Assembly (NCBI RefSeq): GCF_900009265.2
Contig: NZ_LR735009.1
Location: 78,769-142,768, forward strand
DNA from: Planktothrix paucivesiculata PCC 9631
GTDB lineage: Bacteria > Cyanobacteriota > Cyanobacteriia > Cyanobacteriales > Microcoleaceae
DNA: 64,000 nt
Reading direction: 5' to 3'
The position numbers and the translations under genes are program-made. A model generated the notes under the pieces. The model was given only the letters and a program-made list of their open reading frames with translations. It ran no database searches and was not told the DNA's origin. Within the stretch, counting starts at the first letter, position 1. Each line of letters starts with the position of its first letter. This document shows positions 56,988-64,000 of the stretch, one piece after another.

Positions 56988-57332
56988 TTAAACATACAAA
57001 AGTTGATTAAAAATTTCATCAGCAGTTAGAGTATCTAATAAAATAGCAACCCGTTGAGCGATTTCATGAGGACTTTTTTGAGGGACAATAATAATTCCTG
57101 AATGGTTCCGTTTTTTAGCCATATATTCTAAATGCAACTGTTCAAAATCAACTCGGTTATGAGTTAGTAAACATCGATCAGATTTTGCTGTATAAATTAA
57201 CTGATCTTGATCGGATTTTCCTAACATTCCTTGTTCTAGTGATGTTGTCACATTAAAACCTCTACTACGGAGTAAAGTTGCAACTAAAACAGAAACATCT
57301 TCATCTGTATATAGTGTTGCAAATAATTTCAT
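56988..57332 (-). CDS. DUF5615 PIN-like toxin
   Basis: 114 residues. TDEDVSVLVATLLRSRGF with acidic residues, then LLTHNRVDFEQLH (about 58) and HSGIIIVPQKSP match the DUF5615/Mut7-C-like PIN-superfamily. Its ATG overlaps the DUF433 stop by four bases. The pair behaves as a predicted toxin-antitoxin module. Confidence 0.8.
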   Translation of the reverse strand: MKLFATLYTDEDVSVLVATLLRSRGFNVTTSLEQGMLGKSDQDQLIYTAKSDRCLLTHNRVDFEQLHLEYMAKKRNHSGIIIVPQKSPHEIAQRVAILLDTLTADEIFNQLLYV

Positions 57333-57622
57333 GTTTTTTTCATAGCCGCTTTAACAGCAGGATGAACTAATTCTTCAGGAATGCGATTTTGTTCAATATA
57401 ATGATTAATTTCCTCTTGATTATCTAAATAAAAACTCAAGGAATCAAAAACCTGTGCTAATGTTAGATGGGGTAAATGTATCGGGATTTCTTCAGGAGAG
57501 ATTCCTAAACGCCATAACCCAACAATAGCTCGTACTGAAGTTCGAGTTCCTAAAATAATAGGTTCACCTTGAAGAATTTCAGGGTTACGACTCACATAAC
57601 GAGAAACCGATTGTACAGTCAT
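57329..57622 (-). CDS. DUF433 family antitoxin-like protein
   Basis: 97 residues. The DUF433 signature is clear: RNPEILQGEPIILGTRTSVRAIVGLWRLGISPEEI, then LPHLTLAQVFDSLSFYLDNQEEI. The fold is an HTH-like VapB-type antitoxin. It precedes and overlaps the DUF5615 gene, the standard arrangement. Confidence 0.85.
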   Translation of the reverse strand: MTVQSVSRYVSRNPEILQGEPIILGTRTSVRAIVGLWRLGISPEEIPIHLPHLTLAQVFDSLSFYLDNQEEINHYIEQNRIPEELVHPAVKAAMKKT

Positions 57623-57694
57623 ATCAACTCATACAACAAAATTTTATATACCTCTATAATATCATATTCTAACATCATAATCTCAGGAATAGAG

Positions 57695-58552
57695 TTACAA
57701 TGCAGGAACATCAACATTAAGTTTAAAATTAGCTGCTTTTGAGCCAGAAACTTCGATGGTATAATCTCCATCAAGAGGTAATTCCCCTTGCCAATTTTTG
57801 CTATTTTTAATAGTACCAATATTTTTACCATTCGGATCTAAAATATTAATATCTACCGTTCCTTCCGTCACATCAACCGACATCTTTTGTCCGGCGGCAC
57901 ATTCTAATTTATATTGTCGTTTTTCTGCGGGTTTAATCATACCTGTAACCGTCGCTCCCGTCTCTCCTGCGTCAAATGTAACTCTTTCGGTGGCGTTATT
58001 GGCTTGAGGAGAAATAGAAGGAGTTGGAGTAGGGGAAGGAGTGGGGGAAGTGGTGGGGGAAGTGGTGGGAGAATTAGCAAAAGGAGGTAGGGGTTGTAAG
58101 GGTTGTGTTCCTGTGGCGCCGCGAGAACTTAAACTCATTTTCAGATCAAAGGTTGTCGCCCCTTTTAAAGCCGTTAAAACGATTGTATATTGACCCGTTT
58201 GGGACAAATCTTTGGTTTTAATTAGTTGTCTATCGGGTGCATAAACCCAAATACATAAATTATCTTCCGTCCGATAATTTAACTGTTGACCCGCTTTAGC
58301 AGGAAATTGATAACCTAAATAACTTCCTTGGCGAATTTGGCCCGATTCCTTAGTATTAACCGCCGTTAAATTGATTAACTTAATATTAGGAGGAGCTATA
58401 TTTCCAGAAGGTTGTTCGCCACATTGTTCAATTTTATTAGATGAACTGGAGTTAACAATATTCATCGTCGTCGAAAGTTGTCGCCAATGTTCCGATAAAA
58501 TTTCACAACCTGTTAATAAAAACAATAATAAAAATAAACCCGTTTTTTTCAT
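57695..58552 (-). CDS. Lipoprotein with prepeptidase-C-terminal-like domains
   Basis: 285 residues from the ATG at 58552, which places MKKTG before a lipobox LLTGC (Cys about 16); an upstream in-frame start would spoil this. Two beta-rich domains follow (about 50-140 and 190-285), separated by a Pro/Thr/Ser-rich linker (SPTTSPTPSPTPTPS). Both resemble PPC-type domains (RQGSYLGYQFPAKAGQQLNY; GMIKPAEKRQYKLECAAGQKM). Function unknown; probably envelope-associated. Confidence 0.7.
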   Translation of the reverse strand: MKKTGLFLLLFLLTGCEILSEHWRQLSTTMNIVNSSSSNKIEQCGEQPSGNIAPPNIKLINLTAVNTKESGQIRQGSYLGYQFPAKAGQQLNYRTEDNLCIWVYAPDRQLIKTKDLSQTGQYTIVLTALKGATTFDLKMSLSSRGATGTQPLQPLPPFANSPTTSPTTSPTPSPTPTPSISPQANNATERVTFDAGETGATVTGMIKPAEKRQYKLECAAGQKMSVDVTEGTVDINILDPNGKNIGTIKNSKNWQGELPLDGDYTIEVSGSKAANFKLNVDVPAL

Positions 58553-58696
58553 AATAATATCAGTAGACATTAATTTTTATCCTATAGGAATGAGCAGCCA
58601 GCGTATTTACAACTTCTTTGTGTCTTTTGTGTCTTTGTGGTTCAATTAGCCTTAACCCGGATCAAGATCCCAGAACCAACTTCTATAAATTTTAAT

Positions 58697-59791
58697 TTAA
58701 CTTAACCGTTGTTTGATCCATAAACCAAATAAAGGTAACGCTAATTTATAGCCTAATTCTGAACCATAAATTAAGCCTTTATGTTGTAAACCAATAATCG
58801 CTCCTTGTAAACTGCCACCTCGCGATAAATGATGTTTAGTAATATATTCTCGACTTTGGGGTTTGTCCGTTGGATCTAAGGCTAAAGACTCTAATAATTG
58901 AGCTTGAGAAGATGGAAGTAATACTAATAAGGACTCAAATACCGTTGAAAAATCTGCCAATAATTCCTGTAAAGTTTCTTCAATTTCATTATCTCCAATT
59001 AAGCCATTTGTAGTTTTAACTTTACACAACCGACGGACTAACGCCGAAGCATCTCCAATATGTCCTTGTACCGCTTCTAAAAAGTATTGTAATGCTTGCG
59101 ATCGCGGATCAAACGTCAAATTTTCTCGATGTAAAACCCCATGAGCCCAAGCTGCAACCACATCATTTGATAAGGGCGTTAACTGCACAATATCTAAATT
59201 TTGATGAAACTCCTCTTGATTGCTTGTTTCTGCTAAAGTAGCAACTAAAACATAACTTACAGAACTTTGCTGTTGAATTTCTTGGCGTAATAACTTTTCC
59301 CAATCTCCCTGTCGATCCCAAGAGCGAATATGGGGAAATCCTTGCAAAATTAATACCACTTGTCGCTCCACAAATTCCGCTAATTGTTGGGGAAAATGAA
59401 TTAATAATTGATAGGCTTGCCACACATCTTCCGGTTTGGCAATTAACCGTAAACTTTTGGCCAAATTTCCCTGCCAGGCAAAAAATTGAGCCGCCTCCGT
59501 ACTTGTCCACTGTTGCAAACACTCAATGGCTTGGGGACTTTTCACCGCCTGGGATATGCCCTCACATAACAGTTGCGTCAAGCGCTGGCCATCGGTTGCC
59601 CGAATACAGTCCACTTCGATAATTTTTGCCCCAACTTCCGTCGCTGCCCTTCTAACCAGGGTTCGGCGGCCACTACCGGGCACTCCGGCAATTAACAAAT
59701 CTCGATCACGGGCTAAGGCCTGGGTGATCTGTTGAAATTGGCTTTGCCGTCCAAAGGTTTCTAAGGGGGCTGCTAACTCTGCTATATCCAT
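58697..59791 (-). CDS. Degenerate AAA/ORC-like ATPase domain protein
   Basis: 364 residues. It opens FGRQSQFQQITQALARDRDLLIAGVPGSGRRTL like archaeal ATPases of the ORC/STAND type. However, the Walker A Lys-Ser/Thr is replaced by Arg42-Arg43, and the Walker B equivalent is VVLILQGFPHI without an Asp. A helical lid (about 215-265) and a C-terminal winged-helix-like part (EYITKHHLSRGGSLQGAIIGLQHKGLI) follow. It may bind but not hydrolyse nucleotide. No partner gene is obvious. Confidence 0.7.
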   Translation of the reverse strand: MDIAELAAPLETFGRQSQFQQITQALARDRDLLIAGVPGSGRRTLVRRAATEVGAKIIEVDCIRATDGQRLTQLLCEGISQAVKSPQAIECLQQWTSTEAAQFFAWQGNLAKSLRLIAKPEDVWQAYQLLIHFPQQLAEFVERQVVLILQGFPHIRSWDRQGDWEKLLRQEIQQQSSVSYVLVATLAETSNQEEFHQNLDIVQLTPLSNDVVAAWAHGVLHRENLTFDPRSQALQYFLEAVQGHIGDASALVRRLCKVKTTNGLIGDNEIEETLQELLADFSTVFESLLVLLPSSQAQLLESLALDPTDKPQSREYITKHHLSRGGSLQGAIIGLQHKGLIYGSELGYKLALPLFGLWIKQRLS

Positions 59792-59929
59792 CGGTGTCTA
59801 TTAAACCAGCTAATTGCTGATATTACCATTTTTGGGATAATCCCCGATCAAAATATAAATTTTATTCTAAAATTACCAATTATTATATCATCAATAATGA
59901 CTATAGTAATTAAAAATTAACAGATTATC

Positions 59930-61297
59930 TCAGTTATTTGAAAGAACAAATTGTCTCAGGAGGGGAGAAATCTTAAAGTAGGTTTGCTGTTGCTGTTCTT
60001 CAGTTTTTATTAAACAACGGCGTTCTAAAGATTGTATAGCTTTAAACACATCCTTTGCAGGTAATTTAGATATTTCTATTAATTCTGCAATTCCGGTCGG
60101 TTGATTTTCTGGACTCAGAGTTATGATTACGGTTTTTTCAATCTTTGATAACCGATCCAAATGCTGTTTTAAAATTTCGATTAATTCCTCTCCTAAATAT
60201 AGATTATCATATTTGAGAAATTCTGCAACTTTTCCCCTAAAAATATCTTGAATCATGTTGGCAACGATTTTTAACCATAGGGGATTTCCTTGATAAGTCT
60301 CAATTAACAGATGCCATTGTTCCTCATCCTTTAATCGTTTTTCGCGTAAAATTTCCATTGCTGCTGAACCCAAACCCGATAACTTTAAACAGCGAATGGG
60401 TGCATTATCATCAGTTAAAGTAACAATATCTTGGGGAAGTTCCCAACTATTGAGAATTAAACAACTTTGATGGGAGGTTTCAGCAATTAATTTAAACAAT
60501 AGGCTATAATTTTTAAAGTCAGGATGATATTGTCCGGCTAGGGTTCCTTGATTGAGTAAGGTTTGCAGATCATCCAGAATAATCAGACAGCGTTTTGTTC
60601 TCAGATATTCGATTAATAAAGATAATTGTTCTTCTAAACTAACAGGTAATTCTGTTAAGGATTGATTAGATAAAAATAATAATAAATTTTTGAGGGTAAT
60701 TTCTAAACTGGGAGAAATACAAAAACTTCGCCATATAATTGCTTCAAATTCCGGTTGTAAGGTTTGAATCAAATAACGAGTTAGGGTAGTTTTACCAATT
60801 CCACTTAATCCAATAATAGAAACTAGGCGACAATTTTCTTGAATAATCCAATTTTGTAGGGTTTTTAGTTCGTGAGTGCGATCGCATATTTTCTTAAGAT
60901 CCGGTGCTGTCCCTAAGTCAATTTGTTGTTGTTTTGGGGGAGAAGGCGATCGCTCTGTTGGTATGATTGATGATGAGTTATTATTGCATATATTAACATG
61001 GCTAAGATTTACAGACTCATTATAATTCAAAAAATAAGCTGATTGTAATCGTTCTAAACTCGATCTAATATTCGATTTACTAATATTTTCACCTAAAATA
61101 CCTGAAAATATTTTCCATAATTCTGAGGCTAAATTTCTCACATAAGCCTCGGTACGATAACATTCTTCTGCGATTTCAGAATATTTTTGGCCATCCCATA
61201 CACCGCGCAAGACGGCTTTTTGCAGATCATCCAGATGTTTTTCTGTCTCCGAAAAAACCACATTGTCTGCTAACTTTAAGAATTCTTCTATGTCCAT
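59930..61297 (-). CDS. NB-ARC (STAND) ATPase with vMAP-type N-terminal domain
   Basis: 455 residues from the ATG at 61297; a GTG nine codons earlier is also possible. Residues about 1-85 form the helical HTH-like domain typical of cyanobacterial NB-ARC proteins (FLKLADNVVF, GQKYSEIAEECYRTEAYVRNLASELW). NB-ARC spans about 125-400 with P-loop GLSGIGKTTL (about 160), CLIILDDLQTL as Walker B, and GNPLWLKI. A winged helix closes the protein at LLRQFVLSNN. The usual WD40 or TPR sensor repeats are missing, so this is a minimal form or truncated. Confidence 0.85.
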   Translation of the reverse strand: MDIEEFLKLADNVVFSETEKHLDDLQKAVLRGVWDGQKYSEIAEECYRTEAYVRNLASELWKIFSGILGENISKSNIRSSLERLQSAYFLNYNESVNLSHVNICNNNSSSIIPTERSPSPPKQQQIDLGTAPDLKKICDRTHELKTLQNWIIQENCRLVSIIGLSGIGKTTLTRYLIQTLQPEFEAIIWRSFCISPSLEITLKNLLLFLSNQSLTELPVSLEEQLSLLIEYLRTKRCLIILDDLQTLLNQGTLAGQYHPDFKNYSLLFKLIAETSHQSCLILNSWELPQDIVTLTDDNAPIRCLKLSGLGSAAMEILREKRLKDEEQWHLLIETYQGNPLWLKIVANMIQDIFRGKVAEFLKYDNLYLGEELIEILKQHLDRLSKIEKTVIITLSPENQPTGIAELIEISKLPAKDVFKAIQSLERRCLIKTEEQQQQTYFKISPLLRQFVLSNN

Positions 61298-61458
61298 AAC
61301 TCCACAAAATATCAGTATTTTCACTAGGATATCAGACTTTTTGTGATTTCACCTGACATTTTTCAAAATATTATGACAATTTATGACGAAAACAATTTTA
61401 ATTATCTGCTTAAAAGTGATATTTTATAGCTTGACAAAAACAGTTTTTTGATTCATAG

Positions 61459-61503
61459 TTTAAATAACTTAAAGTTAATCTTTTAAATAACTTGAAGTTA
61501 ATC
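61459..61503 (+). repeat. Two 22-base direct repeats before the pilin-like gene
   Basis: TTTAAATAACTTAAAGTTAATC (61459-61480, split here as TTTAAATAAC and TTAAAGTTAATC) is followed by a copy with one change at 61482-61503. Spacing of 23 bases, about two helical turns, suggests tandem regulator sites 22 bases before the start codon. Confidence 0.6.
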
Positions 61504-61525
61504 AATTACCAGTATTTATTGTGAA

Positions 61526-61987
61526 ATGGCTAAAAAAAATCAGCCTAAATTTCCTATCCATAATCTAAATGAAGGAGGTTTTACCTTAATAGAACTCTTA
61601 GTTGTAATACTAATTATGGGAGCTCTAGCTGCTATTGGAGTACCAATTTATTGGTTGCAGGTTCAAAAAGCGAAAGAAGTTGAACCCAAGATCTATACAT
61701 CCAGTTGTTTGCACGTTCAACAAGCAAATTATGAAGCAACTGGAACAATTAGTGGAGATGAAAATTCCCAGTTAGAAGAACAGCTAGTGAGTGAAGACAA
61801 TAAATATAAAGTGAACGCCAGCTTGTATAAATCACAAAATTCTGAAGATTTTATTCAAACAATAATCTGTTGTGTAGCAAATTCACAACAAGAAAACGGA
61901 TCTTCTTATGCACAAGCTTTAGTTTACACCAATCAAAATCAAGTCGTTTCAATTCCTTGTAATCAAGTAGCATCTATTAAACCATGA
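61526..61987 (+). CDS. Type IV pilin-like protein
   Basis: 153 residues. Prepilin peptidase site GG|FTLIELLVV (cleavage about residue 18) followed by the hydrophobic helix VILIMGALAAIGVPIYWLQ. The mature part is short and has Cys in SSCLHVQQANYEATG, ICCVAN and IPCNQ. The leader is long for a pilin (17 residues) but within range. Probable minor pilin or pseudopilin. Its stop overlaps the next start by four bases. Confidence 0.85.
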   Translation: MAKKNQPKFPIHNLNEGGFTLIELLVVILIMGALAAIGVPIYWLQVQKAKEVEPKIYTSSCLHVQQANYEATGTISGDENSQLEEQLVSEDNKYKVNASLYKSQNSEDFIQTIICCVANSQQENGSSYAQALVYTNQNQVVSIPCNQVASIKP

Positions 61988-62310
61988 TGAAAAAATTACC
62001 GAGTCTAGTTTTAACTATCTTAGCATCCAGTCTTATTTCTTTACCTGCGGAGGCTGGAGTCCTTGGCGGTATTGATGTACAAAAAGCTTGCAAAAATCAA
62101 TACCTCCTATACCCATCCATAAAAGCAAGGTTAGCGGGTTCCAATGCTTATTCTTGGAAATGTAGTGTCTACGATGCTTTTAATTTAATCCCATTACGGA
62201 ATTTTTCAGTTGATATGACAAAAGCTTGCAAAGTCCAATATAATAATCCAAAAGCATTTGCTGAAACAACAAACTGGACAAATCCTTATTCATGGCGTTG
62301 TCGATTTTAA
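61984..62310 (+). CDS. Secreted two-repeat Cys protein, partner of the pilin-like gene
   Basis: 108 residues with a signal peptide (about 1-24, ending SLPAEAG). The mature chain consists of two related units: ACKNQY..AYSWKC (about 34-60) and ACKVQY..PYSWRC (about 79-107). Each has two Cys likely to form a disulfide. Similar CxxQY...YSWxC repeats occur in small secreted proteins of other bacteria, possibly lectin-like. Coupled to the pilin-like gene by an ATGA overlap, so it may decorate or assist the pilus. Confidence 0.7.
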   Translation: MMKKLPSLVLTILASSLISLPAEAGVLGGIDVQKACKNQYLLYPSIKARLAGSNAYSWKCSVYDAFNLIPLRNFSVDMTKACKVQYNNPKAFAETTNWTNPYSWRCRF

Positions 62311-62585
62311 TGATTGACTCGTTCCGATGGTCTACGTCAAAATACCAAAAAGAGGCCGAGCCTCCATTAAAGTAGCGATCGCTCTTTATTTAGAAGATGC
62401 GATCGCCCTTTTGATATTTTATCGGGCGATCATTTTTTTATTTAGAAGATGCGATCGCCCTTTTTTTCCGAAAGTGCGATCGCCCTTTCCTAATTTACCG
62501 CACGTTTGAGAATTTGAGCGACAACTCCGTACCTATCTCCCTTCAATCCATCCAGTTCGTGTTCAATATCTTCCAACCAGCCCAG
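62311..62585. other. HIP1-rich intergenic region and gene remnant
   Basis: Contains GAAGATGCGATCGCCC twice and a third GTGCGATCGCCC, each followed by T runs. From 62490 to 62585 the minus strand keeps an open in-frame extension of the neighbouring gene past its TAG, ending in TAG at 62490 (WLEDIEHELDGLKG..ILKRAVN). Confidence 0.55.
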
Positions 62586-63053
62586 CTAACCTTGATTTTT
62601 ACCCCACTCTATCCAAGCTGATGCCATCTGTTTTACCCGCCCCCTTTGTTCTGGTTTAATCGGATTTTCACCCGTAATTGCACTCAACGCGGATAACCAG
62701 TAAAGCGGATTATTTTTCAGTTCTAATAGCAAAAGCGGCACTATTTTAGTTCCCATATTAATAATTTCCTGATAAGCCGGATGCTCAGACATTTGGGCAG
62801 TTGAAGACAGTCCAGAAACCTCTTTCTCCCAATCGGAGGCTAGTACATAAAATTTCTCAACTACCTCTGTGGAAATTTCAGCATTGTTGTTAAGGCTATT
62901 TTTAGCAGTATTTGGTGAAGAAAATTCTCCCCGTGCGAGGAAGTTTTCTATGCCTATTAAAACTAATTCTTCTATCGACAGATTCAGTTCGTTGGCGACT
63001 TGTTGTAACTTGAGAAGGCGCTCATCTGAAATAGCGATCGAGATCGTGTTCAT
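62586..63053 (-). CDS. RHH antitoxin-like N-terminus with conserved C-terminal domain
   Basis: 155 residues. The N-terminus (ISIAISDERLLKLQQVANELNLSIEELVLIGIENFLA) looks like a ribbon-helix-helix antitoxin. The C-terminal ~80 residues (HPAYQEIINMGTKIVPLLLLEL, then WLSALSAITGENPIKPEQRGRV..AWIEWG) belong to a conserved domain found in several cyanobacterial proteins of unknown role. After the TAG stop the frame stays open for 31 sensible codons, so a nonsense mutation may have shortened it. Upstream lies an IS701-type element. Confidence 0.7.
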   Translation of the reverse strand: MNTISIAISDERLLKLQQVANELNLSIEELVLIGIENFLARGEFSSPNTAKNSLNNNAEISTEVVEKFYVLASDWEKEVSGLSSTAQMSEHPAYQEIINMGTKIVPLLLLELKNNPLYWLSALSAITGENPIKPEQRGRVKQMASAWIEWGKNQG

Positions 63054-63086
63054 CTGGATTACAAACTAGTGGGACTTAAACAAAAA

Positions 63087-64000
63087 TCAAGCCCAAATCA
63101 AGCCTAAACTTGCTTTGTAGGCTGCAAATACATCCCTATTATGTTGGAGCCACTCCACAAATCGAAAAGAAATCGCTGTGCGAAAGGCTTCAAGGGCATC
63201 AACAAATGTGTTTAAGGGTTTGTTCGCCCATCGACGTCTTAACCCTCCAGTTAAACTATGCCAGAGAATAAAAGTATAGGCACAAAATACCAAAATCCAA
63301 TGTCTGATTAGACTTCTTTTATCTCGGACTTGATATTCTTTTAGCCCTAACCAGCCCTTTGCTTCCCTGTAAAAAACTTCTATCCAATTTCTTTGTGAAT
63401 AGGTCGTTACTATCCACTCTCCTGTAGCTTTTGAAGCTTCAACATTAGTCATTAAATAATCAATATCACTGGCTTGGTCGAAAGTAGCAGCATTCATGAC
63501 GATGGCTATTACTTTCTTCCCTGCATACTTTGATAATTCAATTTCTTTTGTTGCTACCCACACAGTTTTGGGTTTTTCCAGTTGGAGTTGAATTTCACTA
63601 AAAGCTCCTTGGGGCAACGATTTAGCTAAATTATCTAATCGAGTTTCCTCGGTTTCATCTTCCCCTTTTTTGAGGATTACCTTTCGATTCTTGGCGACTC
63701 CCCCTATATATTTTAATCCTTTTTTCTCTAACTCTTGTAAAAAACTTGTGTTATTTCCATACCCGGCATCTGTTAGCACAATTCCCGGTCGATATCCTCT
63801 GTCTAAGCTCCTCTCTATTAATTCTAATGCTATTTCTGGTTTCTTTTTAAATTCGGGGTCGGCTTTTCCTAAGGGTAATGACTCGGCTTTTTGATATAAT
63901 TCTATATCTAATGGTAAGCTTTTTTTGCCATCGTATAGATGGCTCGTTACTGCTACGATTCCATTGTCGGTTTTTCCGATTTCTCCGATGTATTGTCGTC
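63087..64000 (-). CDS. IS701-type DDE transposase (N-terminus beyond window)
   Basis: At least 304 residues are visible; the frame is open to the right edge, so the 5' end is missing. RQYIGEIGKTDNGIVAVTSHLYDG is the family's catalytic-core opening, PGIVLTDAGYG supplies a conserved Asp, and YSQRNWIEVFYREAKGWLGLKEYQVR carries the final Glu. The tail SLIRHWILVFCAYTFILWH is typical. It appears intact within the window. The IS end should lie between the stop and about 63060. Confidence 0.88.
   Translation of the reverse strand, partial: RQYIGEIGKTDNGIVAVTSHLYDGKKSLPLDIELYQKAESLPLGKADPEFKKKPEIALELIERSLDRGYRPGIVLTDAGYGNNTSFLQELEKKGLKYIGGVAKNRKVILKKGEDETEETRLDNLAKSLPQGAFSEIQLQLEKPKTVWVATKEIELSKYAGKKVIAIVMNAATFDQASDIDYLMTNVEASKATGEWIVTTYSQRNWIEVFYREAKGWLGLKEYQVRDKRSLIRHWILVFCAYTFILWHSLTGGLRRRWANKPLNTFVDALEAFRTAISFRFVEWLQHNRDVFAAYKASLGLIWA

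Noticed and set aside
57619..57831. 70-codon minus-strand frame after the lipoprotein gene
   Set aside because: It overlaps the 3' end of the lipoprotein gene in another frame and is low-complexity.
62327..62509. 60-codon open frame over the HIP1-rich region
   Set aside because: It reads through repeated GCGATCGCCC units and has no protein-like features.

Overview
The window looks like a chromosomal segment of a filamentous (Planktothrix/Oscillatoria-type) cyanobacterium. The basis is the dispersed HIP1 octamer GCGATCGC, the dark-operative protochlorophyllide reductase genes chlL and chlN, an FtsH3-type protease, CPP1-like and ABA4-like proteins, a DUF928/TpsB pair, AT-rich codon use and many heptameric tandem repeats (GGGAACA, CCATTAC, GGGTAAT). 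The genus is inferred, not shown. No rRNA, tRNA or CRISPR array was recognised.

Layout. 1-1.1 kb: a VapBC-like toxin-antitoxin pair (toxin cut by the window edge) and a decayed IS200/IS605-type element. 1.1-7.2 kb: housekeeping genes (M23 peptidase, birA, a YfiH/PgeF-type protein, a CPP1-like protein, ftsH). 7.4-15.7 kb: one giant gene for a 2772-residue multi-domain glycosyltransferase/methyltransferase. 15.8-18.5 kb: a MITE abutting an LPS-export operon (lptA-lptB-lptF/G). 18.8-24 kb: a small membrane protein, a transglutaminase-like protein, and a DUF928 plus TpsB pair. 24.4-26.6 kb: an unusual two-gene module in which a PD-(D/E)XK-like nuclease domain is fused to a ParA ATPase, followed by a ParB-like partner. 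27.1-31.0 kb: chlL, an acidic repeat protein (DUF5331-like), chlN. 31.1-34.5 kb: a defence-like island with hicBA and then DUF262, a DUF3696-type AAA ATPase and an unknown protein whose C-terminus looks toxin-like. 34.6-41.1 kb: a Uma2 protein, a histidine kinase, a copper P-type ATPase behind a long-spacer promoter, a cupredoxin, a BNR-repeat lipoprotein and a Psb35-like small membrane protein. 41.7-46.5 kb: a LuxR-type regulator, hisS, tiny membrane proteins, an ABA4-like protein and a fused tandem duplicate of a formylglycine-generating-enzyme-like gene. 46.5-55.8 kb: a HicB pseudogene between two palindromic elements, a MerA-like oxidoreductase, an EEP-family phosphatase, glgX, a CHAT-FHA protein, DUF1800 and Uma2. 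55.8-64 kb: a C5 DNA methyltransferase, a DUF433/DUF5615 pair, a lipoprotein, a degenerate AAA protein, a minimal NB-ARC protein, a pilin-like gene with a secreted Cys-repeat partner, an RHH-type protein and an IS701-type transposase cut by the window end.

How the genes work together. The lpt genes form a coupled operon for outer-membrane lipid export. chlL and chlN encode two of the three DPOR subunits (chlB is not here). The copper genes read in one direction as a metal-handling unit. The two best candidates for undescribed systems are the nuclease-ParA/ParB-like module at 24.4-26.6 kb and the three-gene DUF262/AAA/unknown cassette at 31.5-34.5 kb. The giant glycosyltransferase, with a roughly 110-residue repeat used three times, is the most striking single protein.
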